64,000 nucleotides of DNA from Formosa sp. L2A11. GTDB taxonomy: Bacteria > Bacteroidota > Bacteroidia > Flavobacteriales > Flavobacteriaceae. The stretch covers positions 124,001 to 188,000 of the forward strand of contig NZ_CP047028.1 of assembly GCF_009796865.1 (NCBI RefSeq), given 5' to 3'. The position numbers and the translations under genes are program-made. The notes below the pieces were generated by a model. That model searched no databases and was not told where the DNA came from. It was given only the letters and a program-made list of their open reading frames with translations. Positions 25,786 to 35,725 of this stretch are shown in pieces (the stretch's first letter is position 1; every line of letters starts with the position of its first letter).

Positions 25786-27363
25786 TTATTCCGTTTTAAC
25801 TAAATCGGAATTATAAAAACCTCCCATATTTGTTTTACGACTTTCAGACTGCTCTACAATTAAATTTGCAATAGTATTTAAATTACGGAGTTCGCAAATC
25901 TGAACAGATAATTTAGATCCCACATATAAATCTCGTGTAGAATCTTCTACATAATGTAAATGTTTAGCAGCTTCCTTTAGTTTACTATTGGTTCTAACTA
26001 TAGCCACTAAATCAGACATAATATGCTGAATCGTGTTTCTATAATGTGTAATTAAAATTAATTCCTTTGGTGTAGATGTTCCGTCGTCATTCCAATCGGG
26101 AGCACTTACATTAACAGGTTTAACCTCATCTACATGTTCTATAATATGGTCTGCAATATGATTTGCATATACCAATGCTTCTAATAATGAGTTTGAAGCT
26201 AAACGATTTGCACCATGTAACCCCGTACTTGTACACTCGCCTGCGGCGTATAAATCTTCAATCGTTGTTTCTCCTTCTGTATTAACCTCTACGCCTCCAC
26301 ATGCATAATGGCAAGCAGGAACCACAGGAATCATATGTTTTCTTATATCTATTCCTAAGCCTAAACACTTTTCATTAATATTAGGAAAATGTTTTAGAAA
26401 AGCATCATAATCTATATGCGTACAATCTAAATACACGTGGCGTTCACCAGTGGTATGTATTTCGTTATCTATGGCTCTAGCAACAATATCTCGAGGCGCT
26501 AATTCTGCGCGATCGTCAATAGCAAGCATAAATCGCTCTCCTTTTTTATTTTTAAGATAAGCACCAAATCCACGTACAGCTTCAGAAATTAAAAATGCAG
26601 GACTTTGCTCTGGCTCAAATAAAGCTGTAGGATGAAATTGAACAAATTCCATACCTCTAATATTAGCTAAAGCACGATACGCCATTGCAATACCATCTCC
26701 TGTTGCTATTAATGGATTGGTTGTCGAGGCATAAACCTGACCAATTCCTCCTGCACATAAAATAGTCTTACTTGCAATATAAGGCTCGATAGCATTTGTT
26801 TTCTGGTTCATAATATATGCACCATAACATCTAATAGTATCGTTACCAGATTCAGACTCTTTTAATTGATGATCTGTAATTAAATCTATTGCAAAATGAT
26901 AAGGCAATACTTTAATATTATCTAAACTTGCTACCTGTTCTAAAAGCGTACGCTCAATTTCGAAACCTGTAATATCTTTATGGTGTATAATACGATTTGC
27001 AGAATGTCCGCCTTCTTTTCCTAAATCAAATTCTCCTGTTCCATCAGAATCAAAATCGGCTCCCCAAGACATAAGCTGTCGCATACAATCTGGAGCTTCT
27101 TCAATAACCATTTTTACAACCTCAAGATCGTTATGATATTCTCCTGCAATCATGGTGTCTTTAATGTGATCTTCGAACGAATCTAATTTATCCCAAACTA
27201 CTGCAATTCCGCCTTGAGCATATTTTGTATTCGATTCGCTTTTATTCGCTTTAGTAACGACTAAAATTTCTTTATTTGGTAAAGATTTAGCCAAACGAAT
27301 GGCTGTAGTAAGACCAGCAACACCTGATCCTAATATTAGGTAATCTGTATTATATTGACTCAT
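25786..27363 (-). CDS. nadB: L-aspartate oxidase
   Basis: Oxidises L-aspartate to iminoaspartate using FAD, the first step of de novo NAD synthesis. The 525-residue protein starts with the dinucleotide fold (DYLILGSGVAGLTTAIRLA). It has KYAQGGIAVVW, HPTALFEPEQSP and the active-site region RGFGAYLKNKKGERF. GECTSTGLHGANRLASNSLLEALVY, near residue 385, binds FAD. It is 8 bp after nadA on the same strand, so the two form an operon. Confidence 0.96.
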   Translation of the reverse strand: MSQYNTDYLILGSGVAGLTTAIRLAKSLPNKEILVVTKANKSESNTKYAQGGIAVVWDKLDSFEDHIKDTMIAGEYHNDLEVVKMVIEEAPDCMRQLMSWGADFDSDGTGEFDLGKEGGHSANRIIHHKDITGFEIERTLLEQVASLDNIKVLPYHFAIDLITDHQLKESESGNDTIRCYGAYIMNQKTNAIEPYIASKTILCAGGIGQVYASTTNPLIATGDGIAMAYRALANIRGMEFVQFHPTALFEPEQSPAFLISEAVRGFGAYLKNKKGERFMLAIDDRAELAPRDIVARAIDNEIHTTGERHVYLDCTHIDYDAFLKHFPNINEKCLGLGIDIRKHMIPVVPACHYACGGVEVNTEGETTIEDLYAAGECTSTGLHGANRLASNSLLEALVYANHIADHIIEHVDEVKPVNVSAPDWNDDGTSTPKELILITHYRNTIQHIMSDLVAIVRTNSKLKEAAKHLHYVEDSTRDLYVGSKLSVQICELRNLNTIANLIVEQSESRKTNMGGFYNSDLVKTE

Positions 27364-27371
27364 TATTATTT

Positions 27372-28361
27372 TTAAGAAATTTCTAACATACGTTGAATAG
27401 GAACTAAAGCTTTTTTCTGAATAGCAGCATCAACCTTTACTTCTGGTAATTCATATTTCATACACGTGTATAATTTTTCAAGCGTATTCATCTTCATATA
27501 AGCACACTCACTACATGCACACGTATTATTCTCTTTTGCTGGCGCAGGAATTAAAAGCTTATTAGGGACTTCTTTATGCATTTCGTGTAAAATACCAACT
27601 TCTGTAGCTACAATAAACTCGTCTGCAGGACTATTTTTCACGTAATCTATAAGTCCAGCTGTAGACCCAACGTATTCTGCAATTTTCAATAAATGTGCTT
27701 CAGATTCTGGATGTGCAATAATCTTCGCTTTTGGATGTTCTTTATGAACCGCCAATATTTTATCCATAGAAAAGGCTTCATGCACAACACATGCCCCATC
27801 CCATAACACCATATCACGACCTGTTTCTTTTTTTATCCAAGCTCCTAAATTTCTATCTGGAGCAAAAATTATAGGCTGATCTAACGGTACAGAATCTACT
27901 ATTTTTTTCGCATTAGACGATGTACAACATAAATCACTAATGGCTTTTACTTCTGCAGAAGTATTTACGTATGTAATGACAATATGGTCTGGGTATTTTT
28001 TCTTAAATGTTGCTAAATCTTCTGCAGAACAAGAATCTGCTAAAGAACAACCGGCATTTAAATCTGGTAAAACTACTTTCTTAGTCGGATTTAAAATCTT
28101 TGCGGTTTCGGCCATAAAATGCACACCTGCAAACACTATTAAATCGGCATCGGTTTCTGCTGCTTTATAAGATAATCCTAAACTATCTCCTACATAATCT
28201 GCTAGATCTTGAATGGCTGGTTCTTGATAATAATGCGCTAAAATAACAGCATTCTTCTCTTTTTTAAGCCTTTTAATCTCTGAGATATAATCAATATTCC
28301 TTGAGTCTTCCGACACTGGAATATACCCCAGTTCCTTTATACTTTCTTTTACAGAATCCAT
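27372..28361 (-). CDS. nadA: Quinolinate synthase
   Basis: Condenses iminoaspartate with dihydroxyacetone phosphate to quinolinate, using a 4Fe-4S cluster. The 329-residue protein has the three conserved Cys regions: Cys105 in [10 protein letters not shown], Cys191 in WDGACVVHE, and the C-terminal CACSEC cluster (281-286). [16 protein letters not shown] and HPESEAH are also typical. It is the first gene of the nadAB operon. nadC is not in the window. Confidence 0.96.
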   Translation of the reverse strand: MDSVKESIKELGYIPVSEDSRNIDYISEIKRLKKEKNAVILAHYYQEPAIQDLADYVGDSLGLSYKAAETDADLIVFAGVHFMAETAKILNPTKKVVLPDLNAGCSLADSCSAEDLATFKKKYPDHIVITYVNTSAEVKAISDLCCTSSNAKKIVDSVPLDQPIIFAPDRNLGAWIKKETGRDMVLWDGACVVHEAFSMDKILAVHKEHPKAKIIAHPESEAHLLKIAEYVGSTAGLIDYVKNSPADEFIVATEVGILHEMHKEVPNKLLIPAPAKENNTCACSECAYMKMNTLEKLYTCMKYELPEVKVDAAIQKKALVPIQRMLEIS

Positions 28362-28751
28362 ATTTGTTGTTAAATGAATGGTAAAATTAATGATTTTTAT
28401 AATGTTTATTTAATGTTTTATTACAGTATTTTACTTTAACGAAAAATACTAACCGTTTTAAAAACAAATTTTAAAGTGTAGAAAAGAGTTTACAACAGTT
28501 TATAATATTTAGTATACTCATCGTTTAAATCATCCCGTTTAATTATAGATAAGATTTTTGTAAATCGGGATTTTCTTTTCCGACAGTAACCGGCTATCAA
28601 AATCCCGGACAAGTAGATCTCTTAAAAAATAAAGAAAGCGCTCTTGAATAGGTATCAAGAGCACTTTCTTTATATAAATAGTTTTCTACTTTATGTATTA
28701 TATTGAAAATGAATTTAGTACAATACAAAAAACTCTAATCACAAATTAAAT
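28362..28751 (-). promoter_or_regulatory. nadAB upstream region with alternative pairing segments
   Basis: This 390-bp region holds no gene. Three short segments can pair in two exclusive ways: 28532-28537 (ATCCCG), 28566-28574 (CGGGATTTT) and 28599-28607 (AAAATCCCG). The middle one can join either neighbour. They lie on the nadA side of the terminator at 28631-28672, within about 250 bp of the nadA start. This could be a regulated leader, but I found no TAnnTTTG box and no known riboswitch pattern. Confidence 0.3.
28631..28672 (-). terminator. Terminator after the DinB-like gene
   Basis: Arms of about 19 bp (28631-28650 and 28653-28671) with one mismatch and one bulge, rich in AAAG/CTTT ends. 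It lies about 80 bp beyond the DinB-like stop. Confidence 0.75.
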
Positions 28752-29336
28752 TTAATCTTTCACTGTTCCTGTAAAGTGATTTATGTTTGGATTAATCGGG
28801 TTTCCAGAAGCACGTCTAGACGCTGCTATTTGTCCGCAATGCCAAACGGAGTCTTCTATAGGACCATTTATTGCATTCCAAAACGGCACTATACGATTTT
28901 TTTCAACACCTTTAAATACAATATTAAATGATTCTAAATCGTCTGCTTCTTTAAAAATATCTGAAGCCGTTTTATAGTTATTTAATGTAAGCGTTCTTAA
29001 TTCTGTATAAGACAAAGACTTTTTAAATGTTTCTCTTATATGTGGCACTTTTAAAGCAGCATCCCTAATGATACAAGACATGCTGTACACATGAGTCATT
29101 AAATCTAAAATGGGACGTCCATCTGCTTTTAATTTAAAATCTAAATCGGTTGGTGTTAAGCCTTCTGTTGCCCAATAAAACCGGAAGCCTAAACCATCAA
29201 TCATTCGGGAAACAACAGTTCCTGCCGTATATGTTTCGGCATGCTTAGGAACTTCATGAAAAGGTAATTCGGTTGTGCTTTGAGCAAAAGTTGACATACT
29301 AAAAAAGAATAATGTTAGAAATAATAAAATTTTCAT
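28752..29336 (-). CDS. Secreted DinB-like protein
   Basis: A 194-residue protein with a signal peptide (residues 1-18, ending STFAQ). It has a four-helix DinB/YfiT-like body with His at the metal-site positions (LMTHVYS; DSVWHCGQIAASRR). DinB-superfamily proteins bind a metal and include thiol-transferases, but most are cytoplasmic; an exported one is less usual. It follows the M28 peptidase by 16 bp in one operon, which suggests linked work in the periplasm or outside. No substrate can be proposed. Confidence 0.75.
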   Translation of the reverse strand: MKILLFLTLFFFSMSTFAQSTTELPFHEVPKHAETYTAGTVVSRMIDGLGFRFYWATEGLTPTDLDFKLKADGRPILDLMTHVYSMSCIIRDAALKVPHIRETFKKSLSYTELRTLTLNNYKTASDIFKEADDLESFNIVFKGVEKNRIVPFWNAINGPIEDSVWHCGQIAASRRASGNPINPNINHFTGTVKD

Positions 29337-29352
29337 TTAGACTAATCGTTGA

Positions 29353-30723
29353 TTAAATTCCATGAATATCGAATAAATACACAAGAGAAGCCATAGATGC
29401 TGCTCCCAATTCTAATTCACGTTTATTTACAGCATCAAAGGTATCGTTAGCTGCATGATGATGATCGAAATAACGCTGAGAATCTGGTCTTAGCCCAACA
29501 GTTACATTATCTGCCGTTTTTAATGGGCCAACATCTGCTCCTGTTCCGCCTTGCTCGAAATAGTGAATTAAATACGGTTTAAAAATGGGTTTCCAACTTA
29601 ATACTTTATTAAAAGTAGCATCGCTACAATCAAAAGAAAATCCTCTTGGTGTAAATCCGCCAGAATCACTCTCTAAAGACACCACATGTTTTTCGCCTTT
29701 AGCCGTTGCCACTTTAGCATATTCTGTCGCGCCTCTTAAACCATTTTCTTCATTCATAAACATAACCACACGAATACTATGTTTTGGCTTAATTTTTAAT
29801 GTTTTAAATAATCTAAGCACTTCCATAGATTGTACAATTCCTGCACCATCATCATGAGAACCGTCTCCTAAATCCCAAGAGTCTAAATGTCCTCCCACAA
29901 TAATATATTCATCTGGATATTGAGATCCTGTAATTTCTCCTATTACATTGTATGTTTTCACATCTGCGAATTGTTTACAGTTTTGCTTAAAGTAAAATGT
30001 AAGTGTTTTATCTAACTTTAACATGCTACTTAAAAGGTTTGCGCCTTTAGTACTTATGGCTGCAGAAGGAATACGTTCAGACACCGGTAAGTCTCCATAA
30101 GTCATACTTCCTGCATGAGGTAAATCGTCTATATTTAAAGTCATAGAACGTACAATAACCCCACCCGCACCATATTTAGCAGCCTCTACAGCTCCCATAT
30201 AACGTTGGTCTACACAACCACCATAAGCATCGAATGTATTAATTAAATCGGCTTGCATTGGTCTGTTATAAAATACTATTTTACCTTTTATTCCTGCTTC
30301 ACCCAAAGCTTTTAAATCATCAAAGTTCTTAACCTCAACAACAGCTGCTGTTACTCCTAATGGATTTGTAGCAACAGAACCTCCTAATGCACAAATATTA
30401 ACATCTGTAGTTTTGCCACTACCTGCTCTTATATAGGCAAACTCTTTTGCGCCTCTTACCCATTTTGGGACCATTACTGGCTGTAACCACACTTTATCTA
30501 GGCCTAATTCATCTAACTCTTCTTTACCCCAATCTACAGCGCGTTCTGCATTTAAAGATCCTGATAAACGACCACCAATATCTAGAGATAATGTTTCTAA
30601 CCAATTGTAACTTTTACCTTCAAGTAAAGCCGATTTATAGATTTCTTTTACCATTTCGGCATCTGTTTGTCCGAAAACATGACAGCTCAAACTCAAAGCT
30701 ATTAAGACTATTATTTTTTTCAT
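29353..30723 (-). CDS. Secreted M28-family zinc peptidase (carboxypeptidase Q-like)
   Basis: A 456-residue exported metallopeptidase with a signal peptide (residues 1-18, ending HVFGQ). The two-zinc site is visible: GGHLDSWDLGDGSHDDGAG (first His and bridging Asp), FMNEENGLRG (catalytic Glu pair), LESDSGG and FDHHHAANDT. A PA-like insert sits between the leader region and the catalytic part. Family members cut N-terminal or dipeptide residues. Together with the DinB-like gene 16 bp downstream it forms a secreted-protein operon, probably for peptide scavenging. Confidence 0.92.
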   Translation of the reverse strand: MKKIIVLIALSLSCHVFGQTDAEMVKEIYKSALLEGKSYNWLETLSLDIGGRLSGSLNAERAVDWGKEELDELGLDKVWLQPVMVPKWVRGAKEFAYIRAGSGKTTDVNICALGGSVATNPLGVTAAVVEVKNFDDLKALGEAGIKGKIVFYNRPMQADLINTFDAYGGCVDQRYMGAVEAAKYGAGGVIVRSMTLNIDDLPHAGSMTYGDLPVSERIPSAAISTKGANLLSSMLKLDKTLTFYFKQNCKQFADVKTYNVIGEITGSQYPDEYIIVGGHLDSWDLGDGSHDDGAGIVQSMEVLRLFKTLKIKPKHSIRVVMFMNEENGLRGATEYAKVATAKGEKHVVSLESDSGGFTPRGFSFDCSDATFNKVLSWKPIFKPYLIHYFEQGGTGADVGPLKTADNVTVGLRPDSQRYFDHHHAANDTFDAVNKRELELGAASMASLVYLFDIHGI

Positions 30724-30778
30724 AATTAAAAAAGGGGGTTGATAATTGTATGTATAAGACTAATTAGAGTTTACATTT

Positions 30779-31657
30779 TTACTCGTTCTCTAATTGTGTT
30801 TTATATAATTTAATATTAGAATGTGTTTCCTGATCTAATTCAGGTTCTTTAATATCCTTATATTTTTTAAGTGTATCGTAAATAATTTTTGCAACAATTA
30901 ATCGCGCAACAGGCTTATCGTCTGCAGGAATATTATACCAAGGCGCCTCAGGTTTAGATGTTCTGTTAATAGCATCTTCATAACACACCTGATACTCGTC
31001 CCACAAGGCACGCTCTTTTAAATCGTCTGGAGAGAATTTCCAATTTTTATTCTTTTTATCTAATCTGCGAATTAATCTATCGCGCTGTTCGTCTTTAGAA
31101 AGGTTTAAGAAGAATTTAAAAATAATGGTTCCGCTAGCAGAAATATGTTTTTCAAAATTTATAATTTCTTCAAAACGTTTATTCCAAAAATCCTCATTAA
31201 CATCAGACACCTCGTTTACAGTAGGAATATTTTCACCTAAAATATATTCTGGATGCACTCGAGTTACCAAGACGTTCTCGTAATGCGTTCTATTAAAAAT
31301 TCCAAATTTACCACGAGCGGGCAAACGTGTATAATGGCGCCATAAATAATCGTGTTTTAACTCTAACTCTGTTGGAGACTTAAAACTATGGCAATCTATA
31401 CCTCTAACATTAAAATCTTTAAAGACTTCACGAATTAAGCTATCTTTACCTGCCGTATCCATACCTTGAAAACATACTAAAACAGAATATTTACCATGTG
31501 CATACATCGTGTTCTGTAAGTCACCTAATTTCACCCTAATTTTCTCTAATTCCTTCTCGATCTTTTTATCTGAAGCAGATACATTAACTTTAGTTTCTAA
31601 GTCTTTTATTGAGATTTTTGAATCTATCTTGAAATCTTTAACGTGAATATCTTTCAT
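30779..31657 (-). CDS. Polyphosphate kinase 2 family protein
   Basis: PPK2 enzymes transfer phosphate between polyphosphate and nucleotides. The 292-residue protein has a Walker A-like FQGMDTAGKDSLIRE, and RGIDCHSFKSPTELE. LWRHYTRLPARGKFGIFNRTHYENVLV contains the Walker B-type Asn/Arg region. A lid (KNWKFSPDDLKERALWDEY) follows. The single-domain length and short N-terminal extension suggest the class I or III type; whether it acts on AMP, ADP or GDP cannot be fixed from sequence alone. It is a separate gene with no close partner. Confidence 0.92.
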   Translation of the reverse strand: MKDIHVKDFKIDSKISIKDLETKVNVSASDKKIEKELEKIRVKLGDLQNTMYAHGKYSVLVCFQGMDTAGKDSLIREVFKDFNVRGIDCHSFKSPTELELKHDYLWRHYTRLPARGKFGIFNRTHYENVLVTRVHPEYILGENIPTVNEVSDVNEDFWNKRFEEIINFEKHISASGTIIFKFFLNLSKDEQRDRLIRRLDKKNKNWKFSPDDLKERALWDEYQVCYEDAINRTSKPEAPWYNIPADDKPVARLIVAKIIYDTLKKYKDIKEPELDQETHSNIKLYKTQLENE

Positions 31658-31879
31658 AATATAAAAACGGTTTTAACCTTTAGTTCTACTAAAAAACGAA
31701 AATGCTTCTTATTAATAGCACGTTTGTTCATTTTTTTAGATTTTTTAACTAAACAATCTTTAAAAAATTATCGGATTGCAATTGTATTTATCTTTTATTC
31801 TTTCTCGAGAACTCTATAATCTATATCTTTAATTTTTAATACTTTTCATGATAAATATGAATATTTTTTAAGCCTAAAA

Positions 31880-33571
31880 ATGAAGAAAAAACTACTATTT
31901 ATATCAGTGTTATTACATTCTATAATTTGCTTTTCGCAAGTTTTAAATATTAACATTGAAGCACATAAATTTAATATAGATAAAAATGAAGCTTTAATTA
32001 TTTCACAAATAGAACATATTGAAAATTATACCAACATAACCTCTGCATACAATGCAATTAGTATTACACTAAATAAAAAAGACTATCTTTTTACAGCCTT
32101 ACCAGAGCAATTAACATACACAAATTCGTACACCGTTACAGATCCTGAAACCGCTACTAATTACACCTTATATTTTACGGCCTTACCACTTATAGCTATA
32201 ACTTCGGAAAACACAATTGTAGACGAACCTAAAGTTTATGCCAATTTTTATTATGCAGATGATGAGCAAGTTCTAACATCTAAAATAGGTATAGAAATAC
32301 GTGGTGGAATCTCTCAATATTATCCTAAAAAAACATACGATCTAGAGTTCTGGGAAGATGAATTGGGTGAAGAGACTCACAACGTTTACTTTGGAGATTT
32401 AAGATCTGATGATGATTGGATAATAGACGCATTGTACAATGAGCCATTAAGATTACGAAGTTATACGGCTAATAAATTATGGCTAGAAATACATACACCG
32501 ACCTATTTAGATGAAGAACCCGATGCTAAATCTGGAGCAGACGTAAACTATGTAGAAGTGTTTTTAAACGGAAGCTATAACGGCGTTTACAATCTGTCTG
32601 AACAAGTAGATAAAAAACAATTAGAACTTAAAAGTTATAAAGATAATCTTAGAGGTGAACTTTTTAAAGGTGTAGGTAGAGGTGCATCTACATTCACAGA
32701 CTTACCCAATTACGACAATTCCACAGACCTTTGGAGTGGTTATGAAGTAAAATACCCAAAAGCAGACGACATTATAGATTGGAGTAACATATATGGTTTT
32801 ACAGATTTTGTAATGAATAGCACAGAAGCCGACTTTAAAACAAATATTTGGAACAGCTTTAACAACGATAATTATATTGATTATTTTATTTTTTTGAATC
32901 TAATTAGAGCCACAGACAACACCGGAAAAAATATTTACATAGCCAAATACACCACAGATGAACCTTATTTTTATGTGCCTTGGGATTTAGATGGTTGTTT
33001 TGGAACCATATGGGATGGATCAAATGAAAATATTACCAACGACATCTTAACGAATGGTTTTATGAGCCGAGTTTTAGAGTTAAATCCAGATAATATTGCC
33101 GATGATATTTCAAATAGATGGTTTACTTTAAGACAAGATTTACTTAGTAATGAAACTTTATTACAATCTATTTCTGATCGGTATAATTTTTTAAAGTCTA
33201 ATAATATTTATGAAAGAGAAGCCTTAGTCTATTCTAACTACAACTTTAGTGAAGACGATTTATCTTATACCTTAACTTGGTTAGAAAACAGATTGACTTA
33301 TTTAGACACTTACTTTGAAAAGGTATTATCGGTACAAGACACATCTTTAGAAACCAAAAAGCTAAACATTTATCCAAATCCAGCTAAAAACAGACTTAAT
33401 ATTTCCAATAACATAAAATTGAATGGTAAGACTTTTAAAATTTATAACAATATAGGACAACTTTCAAGCGAAGGTATAATTGATAATAATGCCATTACAA
33501 TAGAAGATTTACAATCCGGACTTTACTTCTTAAACATAGAAAGCATCACTTATAAGTTTATTAAAAACTAA
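31880..33571 (+). CDS. CotH kinase-family secreted protein with T9SS type A signal
   Basis: A 563-residue exported protein with a signal peptide (residues 1-19, ending IICFSQ). CotH-like features are GIEIRGGISQYYPKKTYDLEF (about 133-153), YVEVFLNGSYNGVYNLSEQ and YFYVPWDLDGCFGT. Spore-coat CotH is a secretory protein kinase; bacterial secreted homologues are less studied. The C-terminal 70 residues (LNIYPNPAKNRLNIS, GQLSSEG, LQSGLYFL) form the type A sorting domain for type IX secretion. It is likely a cell-surface or released protein that acts on other exported proteins or polymers. Confidence 0.88.
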   Translation: MKKKLLFISVLLHSIICFSQVLNINIEAHKFNIDKNEALIISQIEHIENYTNITSAYNAISITLNKKDYLFTALPEQLTYTNSYTVTDPETATNYTLYFTALPLIAITSENTIVDEPKVYANFYYADDEQVLTSKIGIEIRGGISQYYPKKTYDLEFWEDELGEETHNVYFGDLRSDDDWIIDALYNEPLRLRSYTANKLWLEIHTPTYLDEEPDAKSGADVNYVEVFLNGSYNGVYNLSEQVDKKQLELKSYKDNLRGELFKGVGRGASTFTDLPNYDNSTDLWSGYEVKYPKADDIIDWSNIYGFTDFVMNSTEADFKTNIWNSFNNDNYIDYFIFLNLIRATDNTGKNIYIAKYTTDEPYFYVPWDLDGCFGTIWDGSNENITNDILTNGFMSRVLELNPDNIADDISNRWFTLRQDLLSNETLLQSISDRYNFLKSNNIYEREALVYSNYNFSEDDLSYTLTWLENRLTYLDTYFEKVLSVQDTSLETKKLNIYPNPAKNRLNISNNIKLNGKTFKIYNNIGQLSSEGIIDNNAITIEDLQSGLYFLNIESITYKFIKN

Positions 33572-33604
33572 AATCTATAATTTAAATACACTTTTATAAC
33601 ACAA

Positions 33605-33643
33605 AAAAAGAGGTTCTAAACTTAAAGCTTAGAACCTCTTTTT
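33605..33643. terminator. Bidirectional terminator between convergent genes
   Basis: Arms 33605-33619 and 33629-33643 pair over 15 bp, with A runs on the left and T runs on the right. It serves the CotH gene (+) and the response-regulator operon (-). Confidence 0.85.
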
Positions 33644-33659
33644 AATGAAATAAATATTT

Positions 33660-34823
33660 TTATTTAGTCGCGTATAATTTTACGTCGCTTTCTTCTACCG
33701 TATTATCACTTAAAATAATTAAGCGTTCAACAACGTTTCTTAACTCACGAATATTTCCTGTCCAATCGTAAGACTGCAACAACTTTAAAGCAGATTTAGA
33801 AAACTCTTTTTTAGCGTTTCCATGCTCTTTTGCAATCTTGTCTGAAAAGAAATCTACTAACAACGGTATATCTTCTCTTCTATCGTTTAAAGTAGGTACC
33901 TGAATTAAAATAACGGCTAGTCTGTGATATAAATCTTCTCTAAAACGCCCTGCTTCTATTTCTTTCTTTAGGTCTTTATTTGTTGCAGCAACTACACGAA
34001 CATCTACCTTAATATCTTTATCGCTTCCTACACGTTGTACACGACTTTCTTGAAGAGCTCGTAAAACTTTAGCTTGTGCAGACAAACTCATATCTCCTAT
34101 TTCATCAAGAAAAATGGTTCCGCCATTGGCAGCCTCAAACTTTCCAGCACGATCTTTATTGGCACTAGTAAAAGCCCCTTTAACATGACCAAACAGTTCG
34201 CTTTCTATTAATTCGCTAGGAATTGCAGCACAATTAACCTCGATCAAGGCTCCTTTTGCGCGTTCACTTTTATCATGTAACCAATGTGCAACAAGTTCTT
34301 TTCCTGTTCCGTTTGCTCCCGTAATTAACACACGAGCATCTGTTGGTGCCACTTTTTCTATAATCTCTTTAATGCTTGCAATAGCAGGACTTTCACCAAT
34401 CATTTGGTAATTCTTACTCACTTTAGTTTTAAGAATTTTGTTTTGCACAACTAATTCTTTTCTGTCTAAAGCATTTCTTACCGTATTTAATAATCTATTT
34501 AAATCTGGCGGTTTAGAAATATAATCGAAAGCTCCTAAACGCATAGTATGTACAGCGGTATCTAAATCGCCATGTCCAGAAATCATTACCATTGGAATTT
34601 CTGGTTTAATAAGTTTTGTAGCCTCTAAAACCTCTACACCATCCATTTTAGGCATTTTAATGTCGCATAACACTAAATCGTAATCGTTATTTTTAATCTT
34701 ATCTATGCCTACTAAACCATCTTCTGCTTCTTCTAAATGATATGTTTCATTTTCTTCTGCTAAGATTTTAACCAAAACTCTACGAATGGCTGCTTCATCT
34801 TCAATAATTAAAATTTTTGGCAT
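33660..34823 (-). CDS. Sigma-54-type response regulator lacking a DNA-binding domain
   Basis: A 387-residue NtrC-like protein. The receiver domain (1-120) has the phosphoacceptor Asp54 (VLCDIKMP) and KPPD. The AAA+ domain (about 140-375) has Walker A GANGTGKE (169-176), the sigma-54 contact loop GAFTSA (216-221) instead of GAFTGA, and Walker B GGTIFLDE (234-241). An Arg-finger region follows. The protein ends soon after the ELRNVVERLI helix and has no Fis-type helix-turn-helix, so it would act from solution or through a partner. No histidine kinase is adjacent. It is the last gene of a four-gene operon, 46 bp after the MscS gene. Confidence 0.9.
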   Translation of the reverse strand: MPKILIIEDEAAIRRVLVKILAEENETYHLEEAEDGLVGIDKIKNNDYDLVLCDIKMPKMDGVEVLEATKLIKPEIPMVMISGHGDLDTAVHTMRLGAFDYISKPPDLNRLLNTVRNALDRKELVVQNKILKTKVSKNYQMIGESPAIASIKEIIEKVAPTDARVLITGANGTGKELVAHWLHDKSERAKGALIEVNCAAIPSELIESELFGHVKGAFTSANKDRAGKFEAANGGTIFLDEIGDMSLSAQAKVLRALQESRVQRVGSDKDIKVDVRVVAATNKDLKKEIEAGRFREDLYHRLAVILIQVPTLNDRREDIPLLVDFFSDKIAKEHGNAKKEFSKSALKLLQSYDWTGNIRELRNVVERLIILSDNTVEESDVKLYATK

Positions 34824-34869
34824 ATACTTTATTTTTGGTATTGATTACACATCAATATAATATAACTTT

Positions 34870-35724
34870 TTAATTTTTTGTGTTTGGTTTTTCTAAACCA
34901 GGAGCCGTAACGACATGTAAATCGCGCTGTGGAAATGGTATAGAGATCTGATGTTCTCTAAACAATTTTTCTATTTTAAAACGTACATCGCTTCGTGGTC
35001 CTTCTCCTAAAAAACTTTCTCGTACGGTAAATACAACACGAAACATTAAAGCACTATCTCCAAAATCCATAAACAACACACGTGGAGTTGGTGTCTTTAA
35101 AATATCGGGATGATTTTTTACAGATTGTAATAATAATTTTTCAACCAATTCTACATTACTTCCATAAGCGACTCCTACGGTTACAGTGTCTTTGGTTTCA
35201 TTTCCGTTTAGTGTCCAGTTATATAAACTACTGGTTAAGAAAATATGGTTTGGAATAATAAAGACTCTATTATTTAAAGTCACAGCTCTTGTTGTTCTTA
35301 GTTTAATTTCTTCAACACGACCAATTTTATTATCAATTTCTATAATATCTCCAACATGAACAGATTGATCTACAATTATAAAAACACCAGAAATAATATC
35401 CTGAATTAAGGTTTGAAGCGCCAAACCAACACCTATTAATAAGGCTGCTGAAGCTGCAAAAACAGCCGTAACATTTATACCAATAGAATCGAAAGTAATT
35501 AATAGAATAACCAGATAAACACCCCAGCTTCCATAAGAAAATAACATTTCAAATTTAATCTTATTTTCTTTAGGTAAATTTCTTGTAAGCAGTTTACTCA
35601 ATAATTTAAGTAATCTAGAAGTTACTAAAATCACTATTATTATAACAAAAACAGCCTTTACAGACACCGAAATATCGTCTCCCAAATGGAATGTAAAATT
35701 TAGAAATTCTGAAAGCTGTTTCAT
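34870..35724 (-). CDS. MscS-type mechanosensitive channel
   Basis: A 284-residue membrane protein with three helices in the first 110 residues. The third helix region (VFAASAALLIGVGLALQTLIQD) is the pore-lining part. A beta domain follows (GDIIEIDNKIGRVEEIKLRTT, with the VSIDG-like turn) and then an alpha-beta end. It opens on membrane tension to release solutes. The ATG begins 1 bp after the permease stop region, so it belongs to the ABC/response-regulator operon. Confidence 0.93.
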   Translation of the reverse strand: MKQLSEFLNFTFHLGDDISVSVKAVFVIIIVILVTSRLLKLLSKLLTRNLPKENKIKFEMLFSYGSWGVYLVILLITFDSIGINVTAVFAASAALLIGVGLALQTLIQDIISGVFIIVDQSVHVGDIIEIDNKIGRVEEIKLRTTRAVTLNNRVFIIPNHIFLTSSLYNWTLNGNETKDTVTVGVAYGSNVELVEKLLLQSVKNHPDILKTPTPRVLFMDFGDSALMFRVVFTVRESFLGEGPRSDVRFKIEKLFREHQISIPFPQRDLHVVTAPGLEKPNTKN

Positions 35725-35725
35725 T

